A stretch of DNA of 64,000 nt from Lysobacteraceae bacterium NML07-0707 (GCA_002798295.1 NWQT01000034.1:1-64000), one strand, 5' to 3'. Shown: positions 10,838-23,101, numbered from the stretch's first letter. Notes: generated from the sequence alone by a model not told the origin. A program made the numbers and translations.

Positions 10838-11317
10838 CTAGCGTTTCCGCTGGTATTGCACCAGCCGCACTTGCGCCGGGCTATCGATGCCCGATAGCGC
10901 CTCCAGCATCCATTGCCGTGCCCGCGCCTCACCAATGCCGCCAGTACCGGCGCCGATCAGCGGAAAGGCCACCGATCCAAATCCATGGGCATCGACCAAG
11001 GCCATCGCCGCAACCACCGCCTGCTGGATGGAATGGCGTGAGGCACGCCAAAAGTGATTGATGCCGGCCACATGGATGATGCCGCGATAAGGCAGGCGTC
11101 CAGCCGAAGTCAGTACCGCGCCGCCCAGCGGCAGCACGCCATGGCGACGCAACTCCCGGAACGGCGCATAACCGGCGCGCTTTTTGATTGCACCGGACAC
11201 GCCCTGCGGTAGCAGCAACCACCACGGGATCAGGTTGCGGTTCCAGGCATTGACGATCACATCGACCGGCTGCTCAAGCAAATCCCCTTGCAGCTCTTGG
11301 ATCTGGCTTGCCAACAT
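10838..11317 (-). CDS. Macro-domain protein
   Basis: 159 aa consisting of a single macro domain, the fold that binds ADP-ribose and related nucleotides and often hydrolyses O-acetyl-ADP-ribose or ADP-ribosyl-protein. Signals are LQGDLLEQPVDVIVNAWN at the N-terminus and FPLIGAGTGGIGEARA near residue 117, the usual phosphate-binding loop. The normal catalytic NAAN is replaced by NAWN followed by NLIPWW, as in a divergent branch seen in Proteobacteria. It is transcribed with dnaJ upstream and dapB downstream. Substrate is unknown. Confidence 0.85.
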   Translation of the reverse strand: MLASQIQELQGDLLEQPVDVIVNAWNRNLIPWWLLLPQGVSGAIKKRAGYAPFRELRRHGVLPLGGAVLTSAGRLPYRGIIHVAGINHFWRASRHSIQQAVVAAMALVDAHGFGSVAFPLIGAGTGGIGEARARQWMLEALSGIDSPAQVRLVQYQRKR

Positions 11318-11324
11318 GCCGGGC

Positions 11325-12455
11325 TTAACCGGTCATCCTGTCCCAGAAACTTTTCACCCCATCCATGAAGGTGCTATGGCGCGGTGAATGTTTGCGGGCG
11401 CCCTCGCCCACAAAGGTGGCTTCGAATTTCTCCAGCAGCTCCTTCTGCTCTTTGGTGAGGTTGACCGGGGTTTCGACAATCACCGTGCAGTATAGGTCGC
11501 CTTCGCTGCGGCTGCGTACCGATTTCACGCCCTTGCCGCGCAAGCGGAATACTTTGCCACTTTGGGTTTCGGCAGGAATGCGGATTTCCGCCTCACCCTT
11601 CAGGGTCGGCACGCGCACGCTATCGCCCAGCGCCGCCTGGGAGATGCGGATCGGCACTTCGCAGTGCAGGTCATCGCCCTCGCGGGTGAAGATTTCGTGC
11701 TTGCGCACATGGATTTCGATATACAAATCGCCAGGCGGTGCACCGGCAGGACCGGCTTCGCCCTCACCGGAGAGGCGGATGCGGTCGCCATTGTCCACGC
11801 CTGCGGGAATGGTGACTTCCAGCACCTTGTCTTTTTGTACGCGGCCATTGCCATGGCAGGTTTTGCAGGGTTTGGCGATGGTTTGTCCACGACCGTCGCA
11901 ATGCGGACAGGTCTGTTGCATGCGGAAGGGACCGCGCTGCATCACCACCTGACCGTGACCATGACAATGCCGGCAGGTTTCGAGCTTGCCATCTTCCGAG
12001 CCGCTGCCATTGCAGTCGCTGCATTCAACCCGTGTGGGCATCTCGATGGTTTTCTTCAGCCCGGCCACGGCTTCTTCCAGCCCCAGCTCCAGGTGATAGA
12101 GCATGTCCGCGCCACGCCGTGCGCGCTGCTGGCCGCCCATGCCGCCACCGAAGATATTGCCGAAGATGTCGCCAAAAATATCGCCCATATCGGCATAGCC
12201 AGCGCCTGCACCGCCGCCCATGCCATGCTCGAAAGCGGCATGGCCGTGCTGGTCATACATGCGGCGCTTGCTGGCATCGGAAAGCACGTCATAGGCCTCT
12301 TTCACTTCCTTGAAGGCGGCTTCTGCGGCGGCTTCGTTGCCGGGATTGCGGTCGGGGTGATGCTTGGCGGCAGCGCGGCGGTAGGCGGTTTTGAGTTCCG
12401 CTTCGTTTGCGCTACGGGCAACGCCCAGTACTTCGTAATAATCGCGTTTGCTCAT
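11325..12455 (-). CDS. dnaJ: Chaperone DnaJ (Hsp40)
   Basis: 376 aa, full length. It is the co-chaperone that delivers substrates to DnaK and stimulates its ATPase. The J domain (1-70) has HPD at 33-35. A Gly/Phe-rich linker (about 75-110) follows, then four zinc-binding CxxCxGxG repeats with cysteines 145/148, 161/164, 183/186 and 197/200, and the C-terminal substrate domains. It sits downstream of dnaK, separated by a strong hairpin (12479-12506) that may reduce its expression. Confidence 0.98.
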   Translation of the reverse strand: MSKRDYYEVLGVARSANEAELKTAYRRAAAKHHPDRNPGNEAAAEAAFKEVKEAYDVLSDASKRRMYDQHGHAAFEHGMGGGAGAGYADMGDIFGDIFGNIFGGGMGGQQRARRGADMLYHLELGLEEAVAGLKKTIEMPTRVECSDCNGSGSEDGKLETCRHCHGHGQVVMQRGPFRMQQTCPHCDGRGQTIAKPCKTCHGNGRVQKDKVLEVTIPAGVDNGDRIRLSGEGEAGPAGAPPGDLYIEIHVRKHEIFTREGDDLHCEVPIRISQAALGDSVRVPTLKGEAEIRIPAETQSGKVFRLRGKGVKSVRSRSEGDLYCTVIVETPVNLTKEQKELLEKFEATFVGEGARKHSPRHSTFMDGVKSFWDRMTG

Positions 12456-12478
12456 GGCTGGCTACTGGTCTCATGCAA

Positions 12479-12506
12479 ACGGGCAGGCGTGAATCCGCCT
12501 GCCCGT
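12479..12506. terminator. dnaK-dnaJ intergenic hairpin
   Basis: A perfect 11-bp stem (ACGGGCAGGCG / CGCCTGCCCGT) with a 6-nt loop. On the minus strand it is followed only by TTTGCAT, so it is a weak terminator or an RNA-processing/stabilising hairpin setting the DnaK:DnaJ ratio. Confidence 0.6.
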
Positions 12507-12525
12507 GTCTGCGTGTTGAGAAGAA

Positions 12526-14442
<1,917 letters not shown>

Positions 14443-14490
14443 TGTTGATTACTCTCTCTAATGATTGGGCGGCGATGCCGCGATGACAGG

Positions 14491-14519
14491 TATTTGGGGA
14501 TGCCCAGCGCCGCTTCAAG
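14491..14519 (-). promoter_or_regulatory. Sigma32 heat-shock promoter of dnaK
   Basis: Minus strand: CTTGAAG, 13-bp spacer, CCCCAAATA, matching the sigma32 consensus (CTTGAA / CCCCAT-T). It lies about 50 bp upstream of the dnaK ATG, inside a GCCCAGC / GCTGGGC inverted repeat. Confidence 0.85.
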
Positions 14520-14535
14520 GGCTGGGCTGAAAAAA

Positions 14536-15036
14536 TCAGGGGGCAACCACTACCATTGCCGGACGCAACAGGCGCTCGTTCAGCACATAGCCTTTCTGGA
14601 ACACCTGCACGATGGCGCCGCTGGCAATGCCCTCGGCCGCCATCTGGCTCACGGCGTTATGTTGCTCGGGATTGAACGCATCCCCTGCTGCCGCGGCCAC
14701 TTCGGCAAAACCGTTCTTGCCGGCGATATCGGTCAGTTGCTTGAGTGTCAGTTCAAGGCCTGCGCGCAGCGGGTCATCCGCCTTGGCGCTGGCAAGCCCG
14801 GCCTCCAGTGCGTCAAACACCGGAATCATTTCCGACAGCAGCTTTTCATTGGCAAACTTGCGCGCCATTTCAATATCCCGCGCCAGGCGCTTGCGCTGGT
14901 TTTCAAGATCGGCGCGCTCCAGCAGCGATTGCGCCTTGAGCTGCTCGATTTCGGCTTTCAAGGCCTCCAGCTCGTCTTCTGCCGCCATTTCCGGCTGCGG
15001 GTTTTCGTTCGGGTCAAATGTGTTTTCTTGGCTCAT
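14536..15036 (-). CDS. grpE: Nucleotide exchange factor GrpE
   Basis: 166 aa from the ATG at 15036 ([14 protein letters not shown]). It releases ADP from DnaK. An acidic, disordered N-terminus and a long coiled coil (about 35-95, [16 protein letters not shown] onward) precede the beta domain with [12 protein letters not shown] and the ending [17 protein letters not shown]. In-frame codons further upstream overlap the promoter and are rejected. It is first in the grpE-dnaK-dnaJ operon. The repressor gene hrcA, normally in front of grpE in related genomes, is absent. Confidence 0.98.
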   Translation of the reverse strand: MSQENTFDPNENPQPEMAAEDELEALKAEIEQLKAQSLLERADLENQRKRLARDIEMARKFANEKLLSEMIPVFDALEAGLASAKADDPLRAGLELTLKQLTDIAGKNGFAEVAAAAGDAFNPEQHNAVSQMAAEGIASGAIVQVFQKGYVLNERLLRPAMVVVAP

Positions 15037-15067
15037 TGTGGCCTTTCCATGACGGGCGATACCCGCG

Positions 15068-15096
15068 ACATAGGGGCAGTGCCCGCGGCTTTCAAG
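15068..15096 (-). promoter_or_regulatory. Sigma32 heat-shock promoter of grpE
   Basis: Minus strand: CTTGAAA, 13-bp spacer, CCCCTATGT, a near-perfect sigma32 site about 32 bp upstream of the grpE ATG. No CIRCE inverted repeat is seen around it. Confidence 0.9.
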
Positions 15097-15155
15097 AGCC
15101 CACAAATCACAGCCAGTCGCAGCATTTGCAACAGGCGCGCATTAAGCTATGCGCC

Positions 15156-16826
15156 ATGCTGATCCGACTTGCCATTTGTGATTTCGCCGTCGTGCAACAG
15201 GCCGAGCTGGCCTTTGACGCCGGCATGACTGTTATCTCGGGTGAAACCGGCGCGGGCAAATCGCTGTTGGTCGATGCGCTGGGCTTCATTTCCGGCCAGC
15301 GCGCCGATGCCAGTGTGGTGCGCCACGGCGCCGAGCGTGCCGATTTGACTGCCGAATTCAGCCTGCATGACACGCCCGCCGCGCGTGCGTGGCTTGCCGA
15401 GCAGGAGATGGATGAAGCCGACGGCCTATGCCGCCTGCGCCGGGTACTGCGCGCCGATGGCGGCTCCAAAGCCTGGATCAATGGCCGCATGGTCAGTGCC
15501 GGCCAGCTCGGCGAATTGGCGTCCCTGCTGCTGGAAATCCACGGCCAGCACGCCCAGCAGGCGCTGCTGGCGCGTCCGGCGCAACTGGCATTGCTGGATC
15601 AATACGGCGGCCACCAAAATCTGCTCGATGAGGTCGCACAGACTGCCCGCCATTGGCAACAGCTCAAGCGCGAGCAGGAAAAACTCAGCGCCCAGGGCGA
15701 TGTCAGCGAGCGATGCGAATATCTGCGCCACCAGCTGGAGGAGCTGGAAGCCGAAACGCTGGAAACCGATGCCATCGCCACCCTGGAGGCCGAGCACCGC
15801 CGTCTGGCGCATGGCAGTGAGCTTGCCAGCGCCCAGGCCCAAGCACTGGCCTGGCTCGCCGAAGGCGATGAATTCAATGCCCTCAGCCTGCTGCATCGCG
15901 CCCGCCATGCACTGGGCGATGTCATCGCGCATGATCCGCGTCTGGCCGATATCGATACCATGCTGGAATCGGCCGGCATTGCGCTGGATGAAGCCAGCGA
16001 TGCCCTGCGCCGCCTGGGCGATGAGGCCGAACTGGATCCGGCGCATTTCGACGCCCTGGATGCGCGCCTGCAACGGCTGCATACCCTCGCCCGCAAGCAT
16101 CGCGTCGGCATGGATGAACTCATCGATGTCCGCAGCCATATCGGAGGTGAGCTGGAGGCGCTGGAAAACGCCGGTGAACGGCTTGCCGGGCTGGAGACGG
16201 AAATGGGCAAGGCGCTAGAGGCCTGGCAGAAAGCCGCCAAACAGCTTGGCCGTGCCCGCCAGACCGCAGCCACGGCACTGGCCAGCGCCGTGCTTGCCAT
16301 CATCCGTGAGCTGGGCATGGGCAAGGCGGATTTCCAGATTCAGCTTGTCGAACAAGACCGCGACACCCCTGACCCGCAGGGCGCAGAGCGTGCGGAATTC
16401 ATGATTGCCGCCAACCCCGGCCAACCGCCCAAACCATTGCGCAAGGTCGCTTCCGGCGGTGAGCTCTCGCGCATTTCGCTGGCGATTGAAGTCGCCAGCC
16501 ACGCCGCCGGTGGCTCGGCCACCATGATTTTCGACGAAGTGGACACCGGCATCAGCGGCGCTGTGGCCGAAGTGGTCGGTCAGAAACTGCGCGCCCTTGG
16601 CGAACACGTACAAGTAATGTGCGTGACCCATCTGCCACAAGTCGCCGCCCAGGGGCATCAGCAATGGCGGGTCAGCAAAAGCGGGGATGAAATGGTCACC
16701 TCAAGCGCCGTCGAAAAGCTGGACGAAGCCGGCCGGATAGAAGAAATCGCCCGCCTGCTGGGCGGCGTCAACATCAGCGACGCCGTGCGCCAAGCCGCAC
16801 GCAGCCTGCTGCAAAGCGTTGCCTGA
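15156..16826 (+). CDS. recN: DNA repair protein RecN
   Basis: 556 aa, SMC-like ATPase acting early in double-strand-break repair. Walker A is GETGAGKS (residues about 30-37), the ABC signature is ASGGELSRISLAIEV, and Walker B is TMIFDEVDTGISG. A long coiled-coil central region (about 150-370) separates the two halves. The ATG at 15156 (MLIRLAICDFAVV) fits the family start; an upstream in-frame codon would reach into grpE. It is divergent from grpE with about 120 bp between. Its 3' end is followed by IS debris. Confidence 0.98.
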   Translation: MLIRLAICDFAVVQQAELAFDAGMTVISGETGAGKSLLVDALGFISGQRADASVVRHGAERADLTAEFSLHDTPAARAWLAEQEMDEADGLCRLRRVLRADGGSKAWINGRMVSAGQLGELASLLLEIHGQHAQQALLARPAQLALLDQYGGHQNLLDEVAQTARHWQQLKREQEKLSAQGDVSERCEYLRHQLEELEAETLETDAIATLEAEHRRLAHGSELASAQAQALAWLAEGDEFNALSLLHRARHALGDVIAHDPRLADIDTMLESAGIALDEASDALRRLGDEAELDPAHFDALDARLQRLHTLARKHRVGMDELIDVRSHIGGELEALENAGERLAGLETEMGKALEAWQKAAKQLGRARQTAATALASAVLAIIRELGMGKADFQIQLVEQDRDTPDPQGAERAEFMIAANPGQPPKPLRKVASGGELSRISLAIEVASHAAGGSATMIFDEVDTGISGAVAEVVGQKLRALGEHVQVMCVTHLPQVAAQGHQQWRVSKSGDEMVTSSAVEKLDEAGRIEEIARLLGGVNISDAVRQAARSLLQSVA

Positions 16827-16955
16827 TTGCGGCGTTGGCAAGGTAACTCAAAGCCTTCACAATGAGGCTGACCTATGGATACATGTCCCGCACAAAACTA
16901 AAGGGACTTAGAGCTCGTCATCAAATCAAGTTGATGATGTTGCATCATAAGGGGT

Positions 16956-17336
16956 ATGACACGTCGATATGCCCTTACAGATGCCCAATGGGAACGGATT
17001 CAAGACTTGCTACCCGGTAGAGCCGGTCACGTCGGTCGCCCAGCTTCGGATAACCGATTGTTCGTCGATGCGGTGCTTTACCGCTACCGGGCAGGGATTC
17101 CCTGGCGTGATTTGCCCGAACGCTTTGGCGACTTTCGCGTGGTTCATCTTCGGCATTCACGCTGGAGTCGTTCAGGCATTTGGCAACGTGTCTTTGCGGC
17201 ATTGGCTCAGGATGCCGGCAACGAGTGGGTAATGATTGACGCCACCCTTGTGCGTGCACACCAGCACAGCGCCGGGGCTAAAAAACAAGGTGGACAAGCC
17301 GTAAGCTCCCCCAATCACCAGACACTGCATAAGTAG
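16956..17336 (+). pseudogene. IS5-family transposase OrfA, truncated
   Basis: The frame opens MTRRYALTDAQWERIQDLLP and carries GIPWRDLPERFG and MIDATLVRAHQHSAGAKK, diagnostic of the first ORF of IS5-family (IS427-like) transposases. The DDE-containing second ORF is missing; after about residue 112 the reading frame runs into foreign sequence where an IS3 fragment begins. It cannot transpose by itself. Confidence 0.9.
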
Positions 17337-17370
17337 AACTTTCTGGCCTGATTCCCCAGCCAGGCGTTTT

Positions 17371-17965
17371 CATGAAGAAGTCCCGTTTTACTAAAGACCC
17401 AGATCGTTTCCATCCTCAAGCAAGCTGATGCCGGTGTCCCCGTCAAGGATATCTGCCGACAGTCCGGTATCAGCATGCCGACTTCACAAGTGGAAGTCGA
17501 AGTACGGCGGCCTTGAGGCCTCCGAGCTGCGCCGGATCAAGGAGCTGGAAGCGGAGAATGCCAGGCTCAAGCGGCTGTATGCCGAGCTGGCACTGGACAA
17601 CGCGGCCATGAAGGATTTGATCGCAAAAAAACTGTAGGGTCGGCGCAGAAACGTGAGGCGGTGCGATATCTGACCCAGGTACACGCCCGCCCCCTGAGCC
17701 GGTTCTGCAAATGTGTCGGCCTGTCACGGGCTGCCTAGTATCGACCAGCGCCGCACTAGACAGTGCGCGATGCCGAGATCATCGCGGCACTCACCGAGCA
17801 GGTCGCCACACGCCCCAGTCGCGGCTTTTGGAAGTGCTGCCAAGTCTTTGCGGCGTATGCGGCCAGATTGGAATCACAAACGGATTTATCGGGTCTACAC
17901 CGCCATGCAGCTCAAACTGCGCCGCAAGGCCAAGCGACGCTTGCCCAAGCGCGGTCGCTCGGATA
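17371..17965 (+). pseudogene. IS3-family element, OrfA and OrfB broken by frameshifts and stops
   Basis: OrfA begins MKKSRFTK, then shifts frame to give QIVSILKQADAGVPVKDIC, then again to reach HKWKSKYGGLEASELRRI and a leucine-zipper end with AMKDLIAKKL. OrfB follows (KREAVRYLTQVHARPLSRFC) but has two in-frame TAG codons where Trp is expected (RAA*YRPAPH*TVRD) and a later frameshift before DWNHKRIYRVYTAMQLKLRR. It is truncated near 17965. It differs in sequence from the IS3 fragments at the left edge. Confidence 0.85.
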
Positions 17966-18074
17966 TTTCGCTTCCATGCAAAGAACATAGACCCATCATT
18001 GAAAAGATTTTGAACAGGCTCTAAGAACGGAGCCGCATTCAGCGACTCCGGAAAGAGATTTGTCTGCTGGCGAT

Positions 18075-20198
18075 TTACCAAATCCGCACGCGGTCTTCGG
18101 GTTTGATATAGAGCTTGTCGCCGGGTTTCACGTCGAAGGCGTCATACCAGGCGTCGATATTGCGTAGCGGTGCGAAGGCACGGATTTGTCCCGGCGAGTG
18201 CGGGCCATTGACCAGTTGCTGGCGTAGCGCATCATCGCGCCACAGGGTGCGCCAGACCTGTGCCCAGCCCAGGAACAGGCGCTGCTCGCCGGTAAAACCG
18301 TCCAGTACCGGCGCGGGCTTGCCATCCAGTGAGCGGCGATAGGCTTCCAGGGCGATGGTGAGGCCGCCCAGGTCACCGATGTTCTCGCCCATCGACACCT
18401 TGCCGTTGATATGCATGCCCGGCAGTTGCGGGAAGGTGTAGCTTTCGTACTGGGCGCCGAGTTTGGCAGCTTCGGCTTCAAACTTGGCGGCATCCTCGGC
18501 CGTCCACCAGTCACGCAGCATCCCGGCGCCATCGGACTTGCGCCCCTGGTCATCAAAGCCGTGGATGATTTCATGACCAATCACGCCGCCGATGGCGCCG
18601 TAATTGACCGCCATATCCGCCTGCGGGTCAAAGAACGGCGGTTGCAGGATGGCGGCGGGAAAGACGATTTCGTTCTTCACCGAGTTGTAATAGGCATTCA
18701 CCGTTTGCGGGGTCATGCCCCATTCCAGTTTGTCCACCGGCTTGCCCAAGCGGTTGCGGTAGTAATCCCACTGGAAGGCATTGCTGCGCAGCGCGTTGCC
18801 AATGACATCGCCATTGCGGATTTCAAGGCCGCTGTAGTCGCGCCATTTTTCCGGGTAGCCGATTTTCAGGCCGAAGTTGGCCAGTTTGGCGGCGGCCTCA
18901 CGTTTGGTGTCCGCTCCCATCCATTCCAGTTGGGCAAGGCGCGCGCCCATCGCCGCTTTCACATTGGCAACCAATGCGTCCATCTTGGCTTTGGCATCGG
19001 CGGTGAAATACAGCTGCACATAATCGCGGCCAATGGCCTCGCCCATGGTGCGCTCGGCCAGCGATACGCCGCGCTTCCAGCGCGCCTGCTGCTGCGGCTG
19101 ACCGGACATGAACTTGCTGCGGAACTCGAAGTGGGCATCGACAAACTGGCTGGAAAGCAGCGGCGCTGCCGAATCGATGGTTCGGAAAGCCGCCCAGGCT
19201 TTCAAAGTATCCAGCGCGGCCTGATGGTAGATTTCTGCAAGTTTCGGCACCGCGGTGTTCTGCCGCACCACGACGACTGGCGCCTGATCAAGCTGGGCGG
19301 CCTTGAAGTAGTCCGCCCATGGAAAGCCCGGTGCAAAAGCCGCGAACCGGGACATTTCCACCGGGTTATAGGTCTTGTCGCGGTTACGGCTTTCAGCACG
19401 GCTCCAGTGCGCCTCGGCGATGCGGGTTTCCAGCGCCATGATGTGTTCGGCCTGCTTGCCAGCATCCTTCCAGCCGATCAGCCCCAGCATCTGCGCAATA
19501 TATTGCTGATAACGCGCGCGCTGCGGTGCAAAGCGTGCCTCCAGGTACATCTGCCTATCGCCAAGGCCAAGCCCGGACTGGCTCAGGTACAGGGTGTAGC
19601 GTTCGGGGTCGCGCTGGTCATCGGAAACGCCCACGGCAAAGAAGCTGCTACCAAAATGCGTATTGGCACGCCCCATCCATTCGGCCATCTGGCGCTTGTC
19701 GGCAATTTGCGCGATTTCATCCAGTGACGGCTTCAGCGGTGCCAGCCCCTGGGCTTCCACCGCCGCCTCGTCCATGAATCCCCGGTAGATGGCAGCGATT
19801 TTGGCCGCATCACCATCCGTGGCCGGATTGCCCTGCGGGTAGGCTTCCACCAGTTTGCGTACCCGCGCCTCGGAGAGGTCTCGCAGGATATGGAAAACCC
19901 CGTAATTGGAGCGGTCGGAAGGAATCGCAGTGTTTTTTGCCCAGTTGCCGCTGGCGTATTCAAAGAAGTCTTCGCCCGGTTTGACAGCGCGATTCATGCC
20001 ATCGACATCAACCCCCCAAATGCCAAAACGCTGGGCTGCAATCGTGGCATTGCCACTGTCAGCGCCAGAACCCTCGACCCCGGCAAACCGTGCCTGCTGC
20101 CAGCAGGCCTCATCCAGACAATGCGCATGGGCAGAGGCGGGAGCGGCAAAACCAAGCGCGAGCGCGATGGCAACACCGATAACTGCAGGTTTAAACAT
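18075..20198 (-). CDS. pepO: M13-family metallopeptidase (neprilysin-like), exported
   Basis: 707 aa from the ATG at 20198, which has AGGAGA upstream. A signal peptide (MFKPAVIGVAIALALGFAAP, cleavage after ASA) predicts export to periplasm or surface. The zinc motif HEIIH is in VIGHEIIHGFDDQGR, the third ligand glutamate in ENIGDLGGL, and the substrate motif NAYYN lies upstream. The C-terminus DRVRIW replaces the usual CxxW ending. It cleaves peptides. The product is followed by IS debris and lies downstream of gyrA, from which a hairpin separates it. Confidence 0.95.
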   Translation of the reverse strand: MFKPAVIGVAIALALGFAAPASAHAHCLDEACWQQARFAGVEGSGADSGNATIAAQRFGIWGVDVDGMNRAVKPGEDFFEYASGNWAKNTAIPSDRSNYGVFHILRDLSEARVRKLVEAYPQGNPATDGDAAKIAAIYRGFMDEAAVEAQGLAPLKPSLDEIAQIADKRQMAEWMGRANTHFGSSFFAVGVSDDQRDPERYTLYLSQSGLGLGDRQMYLEARFAPQRARYQQYIAQMLGLIGWKDAGKQAEHIMALETRIAEAHWSRAESRNRDKTYNPVEMSRFAAFAPGFPWADYFKAAQLDQAPVVVVRQNTAVPKLAEIYHQAALDTLKAWAAFRTIDSAAPLLSSQFVDAHFEFRSKFMSGQPQQQARWKRGVSLAERTMGEAIGRDYVQLYFTADAKAKMDALVANVKAAMGARLAQLEWMGADTKREAAAKLANFGLKIGYPEKWRDYSGLEIRNGDVIGNALRSNAFQWDYYRNRLGKPVDKLEWGMTPQTVNAYYNSVKNEIVFPAAILQPPFFDPQADMAVNYGAIGGVIGHEIIHGFDDQGRKSDGAGMLRDWWTAEDAAKFEAEAAKLGAQYESYTFPQLPGMHINGKVSMGENIGDLGGLTIALEAYRRSLDGKPAPVLDGFTGEQRLFLGWAQVWRTLWRDDALRQQLVNGPHSPGQIRAFAPLRNIDAWYDAFDVKPGDKLYIKPEDRVRIW

Positions 20199-20301
20199 GG
20201 AATCTCCTGTAAAAAGGGGTTCAATCATTGGCAGGCAAGATACTCCTGCCTCCCAAGCAATCTGCGTTGATATCTGGTGATGGTGCAGATTGCAAATCAA
20301 T

Positions 20302-20327
20302 ACGGCACTGTCAAGTGACAGTGCCGT
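20302..20327 (-). terminator. Hairpin after gyrA
   Basis: A perfect 12-bp stem (ACGGCACTGTCA / TGACAGTGCCGT) with a 2-nt loop 20 bp past the gyrA stop. The downstream tract ATTGATTT is a poor U-run, so termination may be partial. Confidence 0.65.
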
Positions 20328-20346
20328 TAGTTGGTCAAACATCTTG

Positions 20347-22935
20347 CTAGGCGTTTGTCGCGCCCTCGCCTTCGACACTTTCGGCGTCTGTCTCCTCATC
20401 CAGTGACACATCCAGGCGTTCGATGGCTTGCAGCTTTTCGTCCTTGGCAACGCGCATCAGGGTGACCCCCTGGGTGTTACGCCCCACCTGGGCAATGTCG
20501 GCAGCCGGGGTGCGCACCAGGGTGCCGCCATCGGAAATCAGCAGCACGTCATGGTGCTCGGTGAGCTGGATGGCGCCCACCAACTGGCCGTTGCGTTCGG
20601 TGGTTTTCAGGGCAATCACGCCCTGGGTGCCACGGCCTTTCTTGGGGAACTCGGCAAGTTCCGTGCGCTTGCCAAAGCCGTTTTCGCTGGCGGTGAGGAT
20701 ATCGCCCTCGCCATCGACCACGATGAGGCTCTGCACACTCTCGCCTTCGGCAAGCTTCATGCCGCGCACGCCGGTGGCGGTACGTCCCATGGCGCGCACG
20801 GTGTTTTCGTCAAAGCGCACCGCCTTGCCGTTGCTGGCAAACAGCATGATGTCACGCTCGCCGTCGGTCAGCTCGGCATTCACCAGGGCATCGCCTTCGT
20901 CCAGGTTGATGGCGATTTTGCCGCGCGCAAGGCGATAGGCGAACTCGGTCAGCGGGGTCTTTTTCACCGTGCCGTTACGGGTGGCGAAGAATACGAACTT
21001 GCCTTCCAGGTATTCGCGCACCGGCAGCACTGCCTGGACTTTCTCGCCTTCGGTGAGCGGAATCCAGTTGATAATGGGACGGCCACGGGCATTGGGGCCG
21101 GCATCGGGCAGCTGATACACCGACAGCCAGAACACCCGGCCGGCGCTGGTGAAAGTCAGCAAGGTGTCATGGGTATTGACCAGCCACAGCTGGTCGATGA
21201 AATCTTCGTCCTTGGTGGCTGCGGCATTGCGTCCCTTGCCGCCGCGCTTCTGCGCACGGTAGCTGGTGGCCGGCTGACGCTTGGCATAACCGGCATGCGA
21301 GAGCGTTACCACCACATCCTCGGGGGCAATCAGGTCGAGGATGTCGAGGTCTTCTTCGCTGGCGCGGATTTCACTGCGGCGCGCATCGCCAAACTCGGCC
21401 TTGAGCGCGGTCAGTTCTTCGCGGATGACCCGCATCAGCACGCCGGGATGCTCCAGGATTTCAATCAGGCCACGGATGGCATCGAGCAACTGGCGATATT
21501 CTTCGGTGAGTTTTTCCTGCTCCAGCCCGGTCAGGCGGTGCAGGCGCATTTCCAGAATCTGCTGCGCCTGGGTTTCGGTGAGCTGATACACGCCTTCAAT
21601 CAGTCCCACCCCCCTGGGCAGGTCTTCCGGGCGCGAGGCTTCAGCACCACTGGCGGCCAGCAGCGTGCCGACCATGCCCGGCTGCCAGCGGCGGGCGAGC
21701 ATCTTCTGGCGGGCTTCTTCGGGATTGGCCGAGGTCTTGATGAGCTCGATCATCTCGTCGATATTGGCCAGCGCCACCGTCAGTCCTTCGAGGATATGCG
21801 CGCGGGCGCGGGCGCGGCGCAACTCGAAAATGGTGCGGCGGGTGACCACTTCGCGCCGGTGACGCAGGAAGGCTTCGAGAATTTGCTTGAGATTCAGAAG
21901 TTGCGGGCGGCCATCGACCAGCGCCACCATATTGATGCCGAACACCGATTCCATCGGCGTTTGTGCATACAGATTGTTCAGCACCACCTCGGCCGATTCG
22001 CCGCGCTTGATTTCGATATAGATGCGCATGCCGTCCTTGTCGGACTCATCGCGCAGCTCGCTGATGCCATCGAGCTTCTTTTCCTTGACCAGCTCGGCGA
22101 TTTTTTCAATCAGGCGCGCCTTGTTGACCTGGTACGGGATTTCGGTGACGACAATCGCTTCGCGGCCATTGTCGGCCACTTCGATGTCGGCCTTGGCGCG
22201 CATCCGCACCCGGCCCTTGCCGGTGCGATAGGCCAGCTGGATGCCGCCCACGCCATTGATGATGCCGCCGGTGGGGAAGTCCGGCCCCGGGATGTATTCC
22301 ATCAGGCCGTCAATATCGAGGCTCGGCGTTTCAATCAGCGCCAGCAGCGCATCCACCACTTCGCTCATATTGTGTGGCGGGATATTGGTCGCCATGCCCA
22401 CGGCAATGCCCACCGAGCCGTTCACCAGAAGGTTCGGGAAGCGCGTCGGCATGACCGTCGGCTCCAGTTCCTTTTCGTCGTAATTGGGCTGGAAATCGAC
22501 GGTTTCCTTGTCGATGTCGGCCAGCATCTCGTGGGCGATCTTCGACATGCGCGCTTCGGTATAACGCATCGCCGCCGGCGGGTCGCCGTCCACCGAGCCA
22601 AAGTTACCCTGCCCGTCCACCAGCAGGTAGCGCAGCGAGAACGGCTGCGCCATGCGCACCAGGGTGTCATACACCGGGGTATCGCCATGCGGATGGTATT
22701 TACCGATGACATCACCGACGATACGCGCGGACTTGTAATACGGCTTGTTGCTATGCGCGCCCAGCTCGTTCATCGCAAACAATACGCGGCGATGCACGGG
22801 TTTGAGGCCATCGCGCACATCCGGCAGCGCGCGGCCGACAATCACGCTCATGGCGTAATCGAGGTAGCTGCGACGCATTTCGTCTTCGAGATTGACCGGG
22901 ATGATTTCGCGGGCGGTATCGGTCGGTTGAGCCAT
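20347..22935 (-). CDS. gyrA: DNA gyrase subunit A
   Basis: 862 aa. It is the breakage-reunion subunit of gyrase. The catalytic tyrosine is Tyr125 in [10 protein letters not shown] (E. coli Tyr122). The quinolone-resistance region reads [10 protein letters not shown], with Thr86 where E. coli has Ser83 and Asp90 at the Asp87 position; Thr here is also the wild type in some species, so it is not proof of resistance. The GyrA box is QKRGGKG in the C-terminal pinwheel domain. The ATG at 22935 ([20 protein letters not shown]) matches the family start. Confidence 0.99.
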   Translation of the reverse strand: MAQPTDTAREIIPVNLEDEMRRSYLDYAMSVIVGRALPDVRDGLKPVHRRVLFAMNELGAHSNKPYYKSARIVGDVIGKYHPHGDTPVYDTLVRMAQPFSLRYLLVDGQGNFGSVDGDPPAAMRYTEARMSKIAHEMLADIDKETVDFQPNYDEKELEPTVMPTRFPNLLVNGSVGIAVGMATNIPPHNMSEVVDALLALIETPSLDIDGLMEYIPGPDFPTGGIINGVGGIQLAYRTGKGRVRMRAKADIEVADNGREAIVVTEIPYQVNKARLIEKIAELVKEKKLDGISELRDESDKDGMRIYIEIKRGESAEVVLNNLYAQTPMESVFGINMVALVDGRPQLLNLKQILEAFLRHRREVVTRRTIFELRRARARAHILEGLTVALANIDEMIELIKTSANPEEARQKMLARRWQPGMVGTLLAASGAEASRPEDLPRGVGLIEGVYQLTETQAQQILEMRLHRLTGLEQEKLTEEYRQLLDAIRGLIEILEHPGVLMRVIREELTALKAEFGDARRSEIRASEEDLDILDLIAPEDVVVTLSHAGYAKRQPATSYRAQKRGGKGRNAAATKDEDFIDQLWLVNTHDTLLTFTSAGRVFWLSVYQLPDAGPNARGRPIINWIPLTEGEKVQAVLPVREYLEGKFVFFATRNGTVKKTPLTEFAYRLARGKIAINLDEGDALVNAELTDGERDIMLFASNGKAVRFDENTVRAMGRTATGVRGMKLAEGESVQSLIVVDGEGDILTASENGFGKRTELAEFPKKGRGTQGVIALKTTERNGQLVGAIQLTEHHDVLLISDGGTLVRTPAADIAQVGRNTQGVTLMRVAKDEKLQAIERLDVSLDEETDAESVEGEGATNA

Positions 22936-23024
22936 CAGATTTCCGTATTGAGTTCGGGAGCGGGACGCTTGCCGTCTGTGCGCCTTGGCGCAAGACAAGC
23001 ATCACATAAATAAAAAGACCGGCA

Positions 23025-23030
23025 ATTCTA
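23025..23030 (-). promoter_or_regulatory. Possible extended -10 of gyrA
   Basis: Minus strand TGCTAGAAT gives an extended -10 (TGnTAGAAT) about 90 bp upstream of the gyrA ATG, in the only AT-rich stretch of the mtnA-gyrA gap. No convincing -35 is present. Confidence 0.35.
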
Positions 23031-23101
23031 GCATTTTCGCGCGCTGAAAGTTAGACGAAATTCACGCAAAAACAAGCACTTGGATATTAACAAAGCCGCC
23101 C

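Larger units (their letters stand above)
16827..18074. mobile_element. Decayed insertion-sequence region between recN and pepO
   Basis: This 1.25-kb gap lies between the convergent 3' ends of recN and the M13 peptidase gene. It holds the truncated IS5 fragment, then the broken IS3 element, then about 100 bp with nothing recognisable. No intact transposase remains. Exact terminal repeats and target duplications could not be assigned by eye. Confidence 0.85.

Noticed and set aside
20590-22935. Quinolone-resistance mutation in gyrA (Thr at the Ser83 position)
   Set aside because: Thr is the natural residue at this position in several wild-type species, so resistance cannot be inferred.
20428-23013. 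861-codon plus-strand frame antisense to gyrA
   Set aside because: Shadow of gyrA with repetitive Gly/Ala/His composition; no domains.
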